Shown: positions 1 to 8,796 of the stretch, piece by piece | Numbering within the stretch: the first letter of the stretch is position 1 | How the letters are laid out: each line of letters begins with the position of its first letter | Source: Bacillus sp. V59.32b | Lineage (GTDB): Bacteria > Bacillota > Bacilli > Bacillales > DSM-1321 | Direction: 5' to 3' | DNA length: 44,013 bases | NCBI RefSeq assembly: GCF_003429085.1 | Contig: NZ_QVTC01000076.1 | Span: forward strand, 1-44,013 | Notes under the pieces: model-generated | The model's database searches: none | Seen by the model: the letters and a program-made list of their open reading frames with translations, nothing else | What the model was told of the DNA's origin: nothing | Position numbers and translations under genes: made by a program

Positions 1-58
1 GAAAGCGAGTAGATTCCATGACCATTTGAAAATCAACAATGGAATTTAACAGAGCCTA
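1..58 (-). repeat. Edge of dispersed Bacillaceae repeat (left copy)
   Basis: Positions 45-58 (TTTAACAGAGCCTA) are the exact reverse complement of positions 43957-43970 at the other edge. The similarity continues more loosely away from this core (a short GTTG/T-rich stretch, then GGAATCT). Only the terminal part lies in the window. From general knowledge, elements beginning with this AGGCTCTGTTAAA core are common intergenic repeats in Bacillaceae. Its limits and function cannot be seen here. Confidence 0.55.
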
Positions 59-224
59 ATTATAAGCTAACAAATGGAATCCACCGCAAGAGTTTGCTTT
101 AATAAAAGGGTGATCAAGGTATAGGTTTTAAACAGAACTTCGCGGATAAAATATGTTTATTGCCGTTTACTACTCAATCGATTGAATAAATTTTCAACAA
201 GAAGCAGAAAAAGGGGTTTTTACT

Positions 225-965
225 ATGAAAATAAATCTGCCGCAGCCTTTTACCTTCGAGGGGGGCAAACGGGCGGTTTTGCTTTTGCACGGATTCACAG
301 GCAATTCCTCTGACGTACGGATACTCGGCCGTTATTTGGAGAAGAGGGGCTATACATGTCATGCGCCGCATTTCAAGGGTCATGGGGTACCGCCGGAGGA
401 ACTGGTTAAGACAGGGCCAAGTGATTGGTGGAAGGACGTCATGATGGGCTATGATTTTCTAAGGAATCAGGGTCATGATGAAATTGCAGTTGCCGGACTC
501 TCGCTAGGAGGCGTATTTTCCCTTAAATTAGGTTACACTGTTCCTATAAAGGGTATCGTACCAATGTGTGCGCCAATGTATTTCAAAAGCGAAGAAACGA
601 TGTATAAAGGAGTTTTGAAGTACGCCAGGGAATTTAAAAAGCGTGAAGAAAAAACTCCTGAACAAATCGAGAAGGAAATGGAGCTTTTCGAGCCGATGGA
701 TACGTTAAAAGGACTGCAGGAGCTGATTTCCGATGTCCGCGAGCATGTGGATCATATTTATGCCCCGGTATTCATCGCTCAGGCCAGGCTCGATCGGATG
801 ATCAATACAGACAGCGCCAATATCATTTATAATGGAGTGGAATCAGACATAAAGGATTTAAAATGGTATGAAGAATCCGGACATGTCATTACTTTAGATA
901 AAGAACGAGAGCAACTTAATGAAGATGTTTATCAGTTTTTAGAAAGTCTGGATTGGGCTGAGTAA
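225..965 (+). CDS. est: Carboxylesterase (Est30/YvaK family)
   Basis: A 246-residue alpha/beta-hydrolase, very close in length and sequence to B. subtilis YvaK and the Geobacillus Est30 carboxylesterase, which hydrolyse short-to-medium chain esters in the cytoplasm. The oxyanion HGFTG motif lies near residue 22, the nucleophile Ser93 sits in GLSLGG, the likely acid Asp is in ARLDRM, and the catalytic His is in GHVITLDKE. There is no signal peptide. The ATG is preceded by a purine-rich stretch. It lies 71 bp before rnr in the same direction, the conserved est-rnr-smpB-ssrA order of Bacillus. The secG gene usually found upstream is not visible; a repeat and non-coding DNA occupy positions 1-224. 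The biological substrate is unknown. Confidence 0.93.
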   Translation: MKINLPQPFTFEGGKRAVLLLHGFTGNSSDVRILGRYLEKRGYTCHAPHFKGHGVPPEELVKTGPSDWWKDVMMGYDFLRNQGHDEIAVAGLSLGGVFSLKLGYTVPIKGIVPMCAPMYFKSEETMYKGVLKYAREFKKREEKTPEQIEKEMELFEPMDTLKGLQELISDVREHVDHIYAPVFIAQARLDRMINTDSANIIYNGVESDIKDLKWYEESGHVITLDKEREQLNEDVYQFLESLDWAE

Positions 966-1036
966 TTTTTCTAAAGCAAGCTTTCTCCTTCATTATCTAT
1001 ACACACTCACATTTACCCGTTAAGGAGGGTTAAACA

Positions 1037-3394
1037 ATGGAAGAAAATATCCAAAATCATATGGATAGGCTCCTTTCTTATATGAAGGAGGAAGCTTACA
1101 AGCCATTAACAGTCCAGGAGCTTGAAGAAGCGCTAGGAATAGAAGATTCTATTGATTTCAAGGAATTTGTTAAAGCGCTCGTGAAAATGGAGGAAAAAGG
1201 TCTCGTTGTCAGGACCAGAAGCAATCGCTACGGTCTGCCGCAGAAAATGAATCTGATTCGCGGTAAGCTGACGGGTCATGCAAAGGGTTTCGCATTTGTA
1301 ACACCTGAGGATGAACCAGGCGCGGATGACATCTTTATCCCGCCGACCGAAACGAAGAATGCGATGCACGGTGATATCGTGTTAGTCAGGGTATCTTCAG
1401 AAAGTTCAGGTTCAAGAAGAGAAGGAACAGTAGAAAAGATTGTGGAACACGGAGTGACTGAGGTAGTCGGTACATATGTGGAAAGCAAGAACTTCGGTTT
1501 TGTCATAGCGGATGATAAGAAAATCGCCAATGATATCTTTATTCCGAAAGAAGTGTCACAAGGAGCGGTGGAGGGACATAAAGTAGTTGTCCGGCTTACA
1601 TCATACCCGGAAGGACGGGTGAGCGCTGAGGGAGAGGTCATTGAAATTCTCGGGCATAAAAATGATCCCGGTGTTGATATTCTTTCTGTTATTCATAAGC
1701 ATGGTCTGCCGATGGAGTTTCCGGATGATGTATTACAACAGGCAAATGATACGCCTGATACCATCGATGAAAGCCAAATTACGGACCGGAGAGACCTTCG
1801 CGATCAAACAATCGTTACAATTGACGGAGCGGATGCGAAAGATCTGGACGATGCCGTAACAGTAACAAGACTTGAAAATGGCAACTACAAGCTTGGTGTC
1901 CATATAGCGGATGTTAGCCATTATGTGACAGAAAACTCGGCCATCGACGAGGAAGCTTTTGAGCGTGGAACTAGTGTTTATCTCATTGACCGGGTTATTC
2001 CGATGATCCCGCACCGTCTTTCGAATGGAATTTGCTCATTGAACCCAAAAGTAAACCGTTTTACCCTTTCTTGTGAAATGGAAATTAACGCACAGGGTGA
2101 AGTCGTGAAACATGAAATTTTCCAGAGTGTTATCAAGACGACGGAACGGATGACTTATAGCGATGTGAATAAAATCCTTGTTGATAAGGATGAAGAACTT
2201 CACCAGCGTTACGAACCATTGATTCCCATGTTTGTAGAAATGGAGAAGCTTGCGGAGATCCTTCGGAATAAACGGATGAACCGAGGAGCGATTGACTTTG
2301 ACTTTAAAGAAGCTAAACTTTTAGTTGATGAAGATGGCCATCCAACTGAAGTCGTTTTAAGGGAACGATCTGTTGCTGAACGTCTGATTGAAGAGTTCAT
2401 GCTTGCTGCCAACGAAACGGTTGCCGAACATTTTCATTGGATGGATGTCCCGTTCCTTTATAGGATCCACGAAGATCCGAAAGAAGAAAAACTGCAGCGT
2501 TTCTTCGAGTTCATTACGAACTTTGGCTATATCGTGAGGGGAAAAGCTAATTCTATACATCCGCGGGCACTTCAGGAAATTGTTGAAGCGGTAGAAGGCA
2601 AGCCAGAGGAAATGGTTATTTCCACTGTCATGCTCCGCTCGATGCAGCAGGCAAAATATGACCCTGAAAGTCTAGGGCATTTTGGATTATCGACAGACTA
2701 TTATACACACTTCACGTCGCCAATCCGCCGCTATCCGGACTTAATTGTACACCGTTTGATCAGGACATACCTAATAGAAGGCAAGCTGGATCAAACAACA
2801 CGTGAAAAATGGAATGCGCGCATGCGGGAAATCGCTGATCACACATCAAAAAGAGAACGCCGGGCGGTAGATGCTGAGCGTGAAACGGATGATTTGAAAA
2901 AGGCGGAATACATGCTTGATAAGATCGGTGAGGAGTACGCCGGGATTATCAGCTCTGTCACGAACTTCGGGATGTTTGTCGAACTACCGAACACAATTGA
3001 GGGCCTTGTTCATGTCAGTGCGATGTCGGACGATTATTATCGCTTTGACGAGCGCCAGCTGGCGATGATTGGGGAACGTACGGCAAAGGTTTTCCGTATT
3101 GGTGATGAAATCTCTATCCGGGTTGCAAACGTTAATAAAGACGAGCGCGCCGTGGATTTTGAAATCATTGGCATGAAAAATACACGCAGCCGTGAAACGG
3201 GCGAAAAACGAATCTTTAAAGCAGCACCGAGTAATCGGACCCGCCGCAAAGGTGATAGCGGTGGAGGCAGAGGCCGGAGCAGTTCCGGAGAAGGTTCAAC
3301 TTCTTCTTCAGATAGAAAACCGAGGAAAAAGAAGAAGTTTTATGAAAACGCACCTTCTGCCAAGCGTAATAAAAAGAAACCGAGAAAAAGATAG
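1037..3394 (+). CDS. rnr: Ribonuclease R (3'-5' exoribonuclease, RNB family)
   Basis: A 785-residue RNase II/R family enzyme that degrades structured RNA 3' to 5' and, with SmpB-tmRNA, clears faulty mRNAs. Domain order: N-terminal winged-helix (about 1-75), two cold-shock/OB domains (about 75-225), RNB catalytic domain beginning near DRRDLRDQ and containing the acidic metal-binding run [12 protein letters not shown] (about 260-590), and an S1 domain ([19 protein letters not shown], about 635-720). A lysine/arginine/serine-rich basic tail ends in KKKPRKR. The length is normal for Bacillus RNase R. The start has an excellent ribosome binding site (AAGGAGGG, 9 nt upstream). It lies between est and smpB and is likely co-transcribed with both. 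Confidence 0.97.
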   Translation: MEENIQNHMDRLLSYMKEEAYKPLTVQELEEALGIEDSIDFKEFVKALVKMEEKGLVVRTRSNRYGLPQKMNLIRGKLTGHAKGFAFVTPEDEPGADDIFIPPTETKNAMHGDIVLVRVSSESSGSRREGTVEKIVEHGVTEVVGTYVESKNFGFVIADDKKIANDIFIPKEVSQGAVEGHKVVVRLTSYPEGRVSAEGEVIEILGHKNDPGVDILSVIHKHGLPMEFPDDVLQQANDTPDTIDESQITDRRDLRDQTIVTIDGADAKDLDDAVTVTRLENGNYKLGVHIADVSHYVTENSAIDEEAFERGTSVYLIDRVIPMIPHRLSNGICSLNPKVNRFTLSCEMEINAQGEVVKHEIFQSVIKTTERMTYSDVNKILVDKDEELHQRYEPLIPMFVEMEKLAEILRNKRMNRGAIDFDFKEAKLLVDEDGHPTEVVLRERSVAERLIEEFMLAANETVAEHFHWMDVPFLYRIHEDPKEEKLQRFFEFITNFGYIVRGKANSIHPRALQEIVEAVEGKPEEMVISTVMLRSMQQAKYDPESLGHFGLSTDYYTHFTSPIRRYPDLIVHRLIRTYLIEGKLDQTTREKWNARMREIADHTSKRERRAVDAERETDDLKKAEYMLDKIGEEYAGIISSVTNFGMFVELPNTIEGLVHVSAMSDDYYRFDERQLAMIGERTAKVFRIGDEISIRVANVNKDERAVDFEIIGMKNTRSRETGEKRIFKAAPSNRTRRKGDSGGGRGRSSSGEGSTSSSDRKPRKKKKFYENAPSAKRNKKKPRKR

Positions 3395-3474
3395 TTCTGG
3401 GAATGAGGGCCTCTTTTGCAGGCTCTCTTTCAGCAATCTATTTGATACAATTCTGCGGTAAGGGGAGAGTAGAG

Positions 3475-3942
3475 ATGCCAAAAGGAGAAGGAAAACAGGT
3501 CGCACAAAACAAAAAAGCGAATCATGATTATTTTATTGAAGAAACCTTTGAATCCGGGATCGTGCTGCAGGGAACAGAGATCAAGTCCATTCGTGCCGGC
3601 AAAGTCCAAATGAGGGATTCCTTTGCCAAGATTGAAAGAGGTGAAGTGTACCTTCACAACATGCATATCAGCCCTTATGAACAGGGTAATCGTTATAACC
3701 ATGAACCTCTTCGTACCCGTAAGCTTTTACTGCACCGCAAACAGATCAATAAGCTGATTGGCGAGACAAAAGAGCAGGGATACACGATCGTCCCTTTGAA
3801 GGTTTATTTGAAAAATGGCTTCGCCAAGGTGTTAATCGGGCTTGGCAGAGGTAAAAAACAATACGATAAACGTGAGGACCTGAAGCAGAAGGAAGCGAAA
3901 CGCGATATCGAGCGTGCCTTCCGCGATAGCCAGAAGATGTAG
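3475..3942 (+). CDS. smpB: SmpB, tmRNA-binding protein of trans-translation
   Basis: A 155-residue SmpB, the small basic partner that binds the tRNA-like domain of tmRNA and takes it to stalled ribosomes. Visible family signatures are the N-terminal [20 protein letters not shown] region, [11 protein letters not shown], and the C-terminal [14 protein letters not shown] followed by a basic helical tail. The reading frame is open 72 bp further upstream. The ATG at 3475 was chosen because it has GGGGAGAG just before it and gives MPKGEGK, the usual family start and length. It ends 123 bp before tmRNA, its functional partner. Confidence 0.96.
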   Translation: MPKGEGKQVAQNKKANHDYFIEETFESGIVLQGTEIKSIRAGKVQMRDSFAKIERGEVYLHNMHISPYEQGNRYNHEPLRTRKLLLHRKQINKLIGETKEQGYTIVPLKVYLKNGFAKVLIGLGRGKKQYDKREDLKQKEAKRDIERAFRDSQKM

Positions 3943-3962
3943 GGTTTTACAGGACCTTACAA

Positions 3963-3990
3963 TTGAATTTTACTGCAAATATGCTATAAT
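3963..3990 (+). promoter_or_regulatory. Probable sigma-A promoter of ssrA
   Basis: TTGAAT (3963-3968), a 16-nt spacer and a perfect TATAAT (3985-3990) lie about 75 nt upstream of the mature tmRNA 5' end, consistent with a processed precursor. Motif match only. Confidence 0.6.
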
Positions 3991-4065
3991 AAGTAATGTA
4001 CCGATGACAACTGAATATCAGCAATATAGCTGACTATTCGTTCTCGTACGCTCCATTTTTATCAT

Positions 4066-4427
4066 GGGGACGTTACGGATTCGACAGGGATAGTTCGAGC
4101 TTAAGTTGCGAGTCGAGGGGATCGGCCTCGTTAAAACGTCAACGCCTATAACTGGCAAACAAAACAACAACCTCGCTTTCGCTGCTTAATAACAGTTGAT
4201 TGCGGTTCCTCCCTCCATTGCCCATGTGGTAGGGTAAGGGACTCACTCTAAGTGGGCTACGCCGGATTCCACCGTCTGAGGATGAAGGAAGAGAACAACC
4301 AGACTAGCTGCTCTGCCGCCTGTCGATAGGCTAATGAGTTCGCGAAATGCGAATATATCGACTACACTCGTAGAAGCTTAAGTGCCGTTATGTCTGGACG
4401 TGGGTTCGACTCCCACCGTCTCCACCA
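4066..4427 (+). ncRNA. ssrA: tmRNA (transfer-messenger RNA)
   Basis: The 5' end GGGGACGTTACGGATTCGAC and the 3' T-arm/acceptor GGGTTCGACTCCCACCGTC followed by TCCACCA are textbook one-piece tmRNA ends and pair as the acceptor stem. The tag reading frame begins at about GGC 4154 and encodes GKQNNNLAFAA before tandem stops (4187 onward). With the alanine charged on the RNA the tag is AGKQNNNLAFAA, ending in the degradation signal LAFAA. tmRNA rescues stalled ribosomes together with SmpB, encoded just upstream. Its 3' end is a classic integration site, and an AT-rich accessory region starts right behind it. Confidence 0.97.
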
Positions 4428-4458
4428 TACATAGTTGTTTGGTGGTTTTTTGTTTTTC
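4422..4458 (+). terminator. Intrinsic terminator of ssrA
   Basis: The CCACCA of the tmRNA 3' end pairs with TGGTGG about 15 nt later, followed by TTTTTTGTTTTT. The terminator therefore shares bases with the mature 3' end. Confidence 0.7.
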
Positions 4459-4690
4459 TGTGACTTGAACCATAATTTTGCCAGATTGGCAAAGAAATGC
4501 TTCAATAAACTTTAGGCAATAATATACTTCAATTTTATGGTTTATAACTTATCAAAAATCGATAATGATACGCTTGGCAGTTTCTTGCTTATGAACAAGA
4601 AAGTAGGTAACTAAACAATAAAATGTAGCCTAAGCAATAAAGTCGTACTTGTCGATTACATTAGAGTCGAGAACTGACTCTACAGGGGAA

Positions 4691-4718
4691 AAAAGCATGG
4701 CGTTAGCGCCATGCTTTT
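4691..4718. terminator. Bidirectional terminator-like hairpin
   Basis: Near-perfect stem AAAAGCATGGCG / CGCCATGCTTTT with a short loop, A-run on one side and T-run on the other. No gene immediately upstream needs it, which hints at lost genes. Confidence 0.6.
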
Positions 4719-4840
4719 ATTTAATTATTTTTCAAATCAGCTCTGGTAAAATCATTTCCATAATCATTAGTAGTTGTGACATGAAGCATAAATTTTCCAA
4801 TGTTTTATCAAGGCCTAAATTTTAAAAAAGTAAATAGACC

Positions 4841-4884
4841 AAAGGACATAACATATTTCATATGACTAATATGTTATGTCCTTT
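4841..4884. terminator. Long perfect hairpin, terminator-like
   Basis: The 17-nt arms AAAGGACATAACATATT and AATATGTTATGTCCTTT are perfect complements around a 10-nt loop. T-rich flanks on both sides make it a plausible bidirectional terminator. Confidence 0.6.
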
Positions 4885-5171
4885 ATTATTTAGCTAACGC
4901 CCCCTTTAGTTGAAGAAGAAGGGGAGAAACGTTGTACTCCCTCTTGTCTTTGAAATTATGTCCTTAAAAAAGTCTGATCGATTATAATAAAAATTGATAA
5001 TTTGGAAAAAATGTATCAAAAACCCTGTGTTGATGTGCAGGATTTTTTTTGTCCTGCTATCGGGTCAGATTTCGGAAGATTGTTTTCTATTTAATGGTAC
5101 AATATACATAAATTTTCAAATTACATTGCTAGAAGATTATGTAAAAATAAATAGTTTTCTTAGGAGGGTTT

Positions 5172-6083
5172 ATGGAACAAATATTTTTATCAAAATATGC
5201 AAGAAAAATTTTTTTCATCATAACAGGAGTTTTATTTATACTTTTATTATTAATAAGGCTAATGTTAATGCCTAAAATTTCCCTATATTTAAACCAAGAA
5301 TACGTCATTATCTTTAATACTATCCTAGATGCCTTACTATCAACCGGAGTTAGTACTGTAATTATAGCTTCTCTTGCATTTTGGCTTACTCCTCGGGTAG
5401 TGAAAGAATCACAAATGGATATAATTGAACCGAAAGAAATTAAAGGCTATTTAGAGAAAGCAAGAGATACGGATGAATATTGGTTCGCAGGTGGAACTGG
5501 AAGATTCACAAGGTCAAAAACCATCCCTAAATTGGCTACTGATGCGAGATTCTCAAACTTCTCAAAAAAAATAGTGTTAATATTGATTAACCCTGATAAT
5601 GATACTGTCTGTTCAAATTATGTGAACTATAGAAATAGAGTTAGGTCCGGTATTAAAAAAAATTGGGATTTAAAAAAAATAAAAATGGAAATTTTTGCAA
5701 CAGTGGTATCTGCATACTCTTGGAAAAGAGAGCAGCCGTTGTTAGATTTAACCATAGGCCTTATAAACCATTATTCAATGTTTAGGATAGACTTATCAAC
5801 CAAGCTACTTGTAATAACCAAAGAAGATACTAGTGAACCAGCTCTAATGTGTGAAAAAGAAACATTCTTTTTTAAATCTTATCTTGAGGATTTAAGGTTA
5901 AGTTTAAGTCAAAGCCAAATTCTTAATGTAAATGTAGAAGGTATCCCCTTTAATGAATTAAACGGAGAAAAAATAAGGAAATTTATCATTTCTCTGGGAT
6001 TGGATATAAGTATACTTGATGATGCTGATTTTAATGATATAGCTGAATTGGTAAAAAAAGGAGAAAATCCATATGGATACTGA
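5172..6083 (+). CDS. Two-TM membrane protein with soluble C-terminal domain, unknown function
   Basis: 303 residues. Two hydrophobic segments (about 12-34 and 50-71) anchor the protein. The remaining roughly 230 residues are soluble and begin with an IEPKEIKGYLEKARDTDEYWF stretch followed by GGTGRFTRSK. That GGTGRFTR element, then LILINPDND, could suggest a phospholipase-D-like or nucleotide-binding fold, but I see no HKD motif and do not assign a family. The ATG has a very good ribosome binding site (TTAGGAGGG). Its last 11 bases overlap the next gene, implying translational coupling and a shared role. Base composition is much more AT-rich than the est-smpB block, consistent with island DNA. 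A two-TM plus sensor-domain layout recurs among phage-defence effectors; here that is only inference. Confidence 0.8.
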   Translation: MEQIFLSKYARKIFFIITGVLFILLLLIRLMLMPKISLYLNQEYVIIFNTILDALLSTGVSTVIIASLAFWLTPRVVKESQMDIIEPKEIKGYLEKARDTDEYWFAGGTGRFTRSKTIPKLATDARFSNFSKKIVLILINPDNDTVCSNYVNYRNRVRSGIKKNWDLKKIKMEIFATVVSAYSWKREQPLLDLTIGLINHYSMFRIDLSTKLLVITKEDTSEPALMCEKETFFFKSYLEDLRLSLSQSQILNVNVEGIPFNELNGEKIRKFIISLGLDISILDDADFNDIAELVKKGENPYGY

Positions 6084-6705
6084 ATTAAAACTTCTAACAA
6101 ATAAACTATTAAAAAAAGAATCACCCGATCAAATAGTAAATGACTTTAAAAAATATATAAATCAAAATAGTGATCATATCATTTTTAATTGGCACCCATT
6201 AGGGTTTGTTCATTCTAAACTATGTAATATCCCTAATATAGGTGATTTAAGATTACATGTTTGGTTAGATGGATTTAGAAGTACTCAGTTACCCCATATG
6301 CCAATTCATGATCATATATTTAATGTGAATAGTTTTATCTTGACCGGTACTGTTACCAATCATATTTATGAATTAGGAACTGATAATGGTCATAAATATA
6401 GGGCATTTGAAGCTGAATATAATAATGGTGGATCATTACTAATTCCAACCGAAGTATTATTAACATGTAGTCTTAAAAGTAGTACGGTACATAATAAAGG
6501 AGATTTCTATATAGTCGAAAAAGGAATATTTCATGAGACAACAGTAGAGGAAGGGAATTTTGCTGCAACCCTTGTGATTGCAACTGAAAAAGACGAAACA
6601 AAACAACCTAAAATCTTAGGACCTATTAAAAATGATGAGTATTTCTATAGTAGAGAAAAATGTAATGAGCCTATATTGACGATTCTCAATGATAGAATAT
6701 ATTAG
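6073..6705 (+). CDS. Cupin-like protein coupled to the two-TM gene, unknown function
   Basis: 210 residues, soluble. A cupin-type metal-site pattern is visible: HMPIHDHIF (His-x-His around residues 79-81), then FILTGTVTNHIYEL, a mid-domain NNGGSLLIPTE, and a second-motif-like KGIFHETTVEEG. This resembles small cupin or cysteine-dioxygenase-like folds, but the usual glutamate of motif 1 is not obvious, so any enzymatic claim would be a guess. The ATG lies inside the last codons of the upstream two-TM gene (11-nt overlap) and has its own AAAAAAGGAG site, so the two proteins are probably made in fixed ratio. A hairpin follows at 6738-6762. Confidence 0.78.
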   Translation: MDTELKLLTNKLLKKESPDQIVNDFKKYINQNSDHIIFNWHPLGFVHSKLCNIPNIGDLRLHVWLDGFRSTQLPHMPIHDHIFNVNSFILTGTVTNHIYELGTDNGHKYRAFEAEYNNGGSLLIPTEVLLTCSLKSSTVHNKGDFYIVEKGIFHETTVEEGNFAATLVIATEKDETKQPKILGPIKNDEYFYSREKCNEPILTILNDRIY

Positions 6706-6737
6706 TCATATATAGATGGAAGTGCTTCAACAATCAG

Positions 6738-6762
6738 GCGCTATCCAATGGGTGGATAGCGC
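6738..6762 (+). terminator. Hairpin after the two-gene unit
   Basis: Perfect 10-bp stem GCGCTATCCA / TGGATAGCGC with a 5-nt loop, but only a weak T tract (TCTAATTAT) follows. It is either a terminator or an RNA-stabilising stem. Confidence 0.5.
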
Positions 6763-6864
6763 TCTAATTATGCATCTTGGGGAGAGTAAACAATATTGAA
6801 AGAAGTGTTTTCTATTTAAAAAGGGTTGAAAGAGAGAATGGAGAATTTTTAAAGAGGTGAAATC

Positions 6865-7596
6865 ATGGCAGAATTTCTGACTACATTGGTATTTATTTTA
6901 CCTGGGTTAATGGCTTATTTTTGGCTACAAGTCTTTGGACTTAACCCAACAGTTAAGCACACTGCACCAGAATTGTCAGGAATAGCAGCGTTATTGTGGT
7001 TACCTGTAAGTTTTATTTCATTATTAGTACTAAATACTTGGAGTGCCTTTATTAAAATAGAAATTTTATCGGTAGATCAAGTATGGACAGTGGAGTCTTT
7101 AAACAAAGCCACTTCAGATATTAGATATCTAGTATTATTTTTATTAGTTAGCTTTTTAGTAAGTTATTTTATATGCTGGTTGTGGAGTTTATGGGGACAT
7201 GAAATTTTAAGAAATAGAATAAATGAAGTAAGAAAAACGAGGAAAATTGGACCATTGTCTTCTAGTTCTTCAGTTTGGGAAGAATTTTTCATTAAAATTA
7301 ACAAAGAACTTGAAGATAATGAAGAGAATGACCATGATATGAAGGAGGCAGTCTTGATTGTTTATAAAATTGACAAACCAGAAGAATTTATTGCAGGGTC
7401 TATGACCAAAGTTTCAAGACCATTAGAGGTTGATAAAGGTCTTGTTTTAGAAGATATACAACAGTGGATTGATTCGATAAACAATGATTATGACTACGAT
7501 GTAAAGAGAGCATATGTTGATATTAAATCAGGAATGGTTATAAAGGAAATAAACCATAAGAATCCAAGAGCCAAAACCATTCCTGAACATAGCTAA
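6865..7596 (+). CDS. DUF6338-like membrane protein
   Basis: 243 residues. An N-terminal membrane part comprises about three segments (residues 2-22, 38-58 and 89-113, the last ending in SLWGHEILRNRINE). A cytoplasmic domain of about 120 residues follows, containing VWEEFFIKINK and, near the end, VKRAYVDIKSGMVIKEI, a layout seen in the DUF6338 family. That assignment is from memory of the pattern and is tentative. No catalytic motif is visible. The ATG has AAAGAGGTGAAATC before it. It is convergent with a small minus-strand gene whose stop lies 5 bp away. AT-rich like the rest of the island. Function unknown. Confidence 0.75.
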   Translation: MAEFLTTLVFILPGLMAYFWLQVFGLNPTVKHTAPELSGIAALLWLPVSFISLLVLNTWSAFIKIEILSVDQVWTVESLNKATSDIRYLVLFLLVSFLVSYFICWLWSLWGHEILRNRINEVRKTRKIGPLSSSSSVWEEFFIKINKELEDNEENDHDMKEAVLIVYKIDKPEEFIAGSMTKVSRPLEVDKGLVLEDIQQWIDSINNDYDYDVKRAYVDIKSGMVIKEINHKNPRAKTIPEHS

Positions 7597-7601
7597 TACT
7601 C

Positions 7602-7733
7602 TTATCCTTTTTTAGGTGGTGGTGAAACCTTTCTACCATCTACTGAACCGTTAATTTTCCCTCCTGGATTTATAGACGATGGTGACCCAGTTTTTTTAAT
7701 TGAAGGTTTAGAATGAGGTTGTTTTTTGGACAA
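7602..7733 (-). CDS. Small basic protein with proline-rich tail (43 aa), unknown
   Basis: A 43-residue basic, Gly/Ser/Pro-rich protein: MSKKQPHSKPSIKKTG at the N-terminus and SVDGRKVSPPPKKG at the C-terminus. Translation from TTG at 7733 is supported by a strong GGAAGGAG site 8 nt upstream. The tail motif [SI]-[VI]-D-G-x-K-V-S-P-P-P recurs in the neighbouring upstream minus-strand gene (7779-7888), so these are tandem paralogues. There is no membrane segment or cysteine, and the protein is probably unstructured. Function not recognised. It could be a regulatory or toxin/antitoxin-type small protein, but nothing here proves that. Confidence 0.6.
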   Translation of the reverse strand: MSKKQPHSKPSIKKTGSPSSINPGGKINGSVDGRKVSPPPKKG

Positions 7734-7778
7734 AATAAATACTCCTTCCTAACATTATTCACTCTGAAAAGCCTTTTA

Positions 7779-7888
7779 TCATTTTCTAGGATTCGGAGGA
7801 GGTGGCGGTGAGACTTTGATACCGTCAATGGACCTTTCTTCTGCTGATTTTTAAAAACTTGTCTAATGTGATTTTTTATATTATCCAT
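7779..7888 (-). pseudogene. Second small proline-tailed gene, frameshifted
   Basis: ATG at 7888 with an excellent AAGGAGGAATATAT leader begins MDNIKNHIRQVFK. In that frame the sequence reads on into unlikely protein (open to 7670). Adding one base in the five-A run (complement of 7848-7852) switches to a frame reading SAEERSIDGIKVSPPPPNPRK and stops at 7779. That tail matches SVDGRKVSPPP of the downstream paralogue, so the shifted frame is the original one. The gene is either truly broken or the run length is misread. A good promoter lies just upstream (7916-7943). Confidence 0.55.
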
Positions 7889-7915
7889 ATATATTCCTCC
7901 TTTTTAGAGTATTGG

Positions 7916-7943
7916 ATTATAACCAATTAATATAATTCGACAA
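7916..7943 (-). promoter_or_regulatory. Promoter of the small proline-tailed genes
   Basis: On the minus strand, TTGTCG (7943-7938), a 16-nt spacer and TATAAT (7921-7916) lie about 28 nt upstream of the ATG at 7888. Only motif evidence. Confidence 0.5.
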
Positions 7944-8409
7944 AAGGAGGAATTTTTCCTTTTTTCATTGTATCTTTGAAAATGTGAATATGCTACGTTA
8001 TCTGAAACCTAAAGAGGAGTATTTCTATTGAGAATTCTCCTATAAATTATTTTTATTTCTACCACAATCAGGCTCCTTTCCATATTGATCAAGTGCCTTT
8101 TAAATTGTTCCTTTTAGTCTTTATAGAATGCATTCAGACTAGATTACAAATCTTCTGAGAGGAAAGGAACTTTACCATTTATTCTACAACATATATGTCC
8201 TTTAAAAAGTGGCACCTGCTAGCTTACAATACCGTGGACAATGATTTTTTGAACTTATCACAAAACGTAAAGTTATTATAAAGCTCTCCAAAATGGAGGG
8301 CTTGTTTCAACCTTTCTATTAATTTCTCATCATTTAAAGGAATTAATAATATGTTAGAATTACAAATATACTAGGTTAGGATACTGATAATAGAAAGGTG
8401 GTAAAAAGT
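7944..8409. other. Non-coding gap within the island
   Basis: No supported gene. A terminator-like stem, AAGCTCTCCA / TGGAGGGCTT followed by G then TTT, sits at 8281-8302. The rest is AT-rich sequence without repeats that I can identify. Confidence 0.4.
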
Positions 8410-8752
8410 TTGTTTTTAGTATTAATTGGCTTGTCCATAATACTTATTATATTAAGCATAGGTTTAACTGTTTATGGATTGTTGTTGCAAGAAGGACTCT
8501 AGACCTAAATTATATAAGTAGAGATGAATTTTTCGATTTCATTGAAAGCAAGATTAACCGCGACACAAAACCAACAGGTAATAGTGAGCATTTTTATGCA
8601 AACCAAAACCTAATGATTGGTCAAAGATTGCCGAAGATGTTATTAGTGATACAAGCAATTCCTCCAAAAAGAAGTGCAGCTCCTACAGAAATTCCGCTAC
8701 AAAAGACGGAAATTTATTGTATAACGAAGCACACCGAGGTTGCGGTTTTTAA
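8410..8752 (+). pseudogene. Decayed membrane-anchored protein gene (two frameshifts)
   Basis: TTG at 8410 has AAAGGTGG eight bases upstream and encodes one long hydrophobic helix (MFLVLIGLSIILIILSIGL), then stops at 8502 after 30 residues. Just before that stop, the frame with codon start 8493 continues with sensible hydrophilic protein (LDLNYISRDEFFDFIESKIN, then RDTKPTGNSEHFYANQN). Near 8610 a second shift leads to NDWSKIAEDVISDTSNSSKK and so on, ending RGCGF at 8752. Joined, this gives a roughly 115-residue single-TM protein. Alternatively the 30-residue hydrophobic peptide alone may be an intact small membrane protein. It lies 44 bp upstream of the giant gene at 8797. Confidence 0.5.
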
Positions 8753-8796
8753 CATAGTTATAGCAAACTATAAAATCTTTAAGGAGGCCACTAGCT

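Larger units (their letters stand above)
4459..5171. other. Non-coding start of the island, with two strong hairpins
   Basis: No credible gene is visible in about 710 AT-rich bases. Two stem-loops stand out: GCATGGCG-TTA-GCGCCATGC with T tracts at 4691-4718, and a 17-bp stem AAAGGACATAACATATT at 4841-4857 pairing with 4868-4884. Both look like terminators. I see no second copy of the tmRNA 3' end here and no integrase, so the attachment-site structure cannot be resolved. Confidence 0.5.

Noticed and set aside
4994-5275. 93-codon plus-strand frame overlapping the two-TM gene
   Set aside because: Lies out of frame over the start of a gene with a much better ribosome site; low-complexity AT-rich product.
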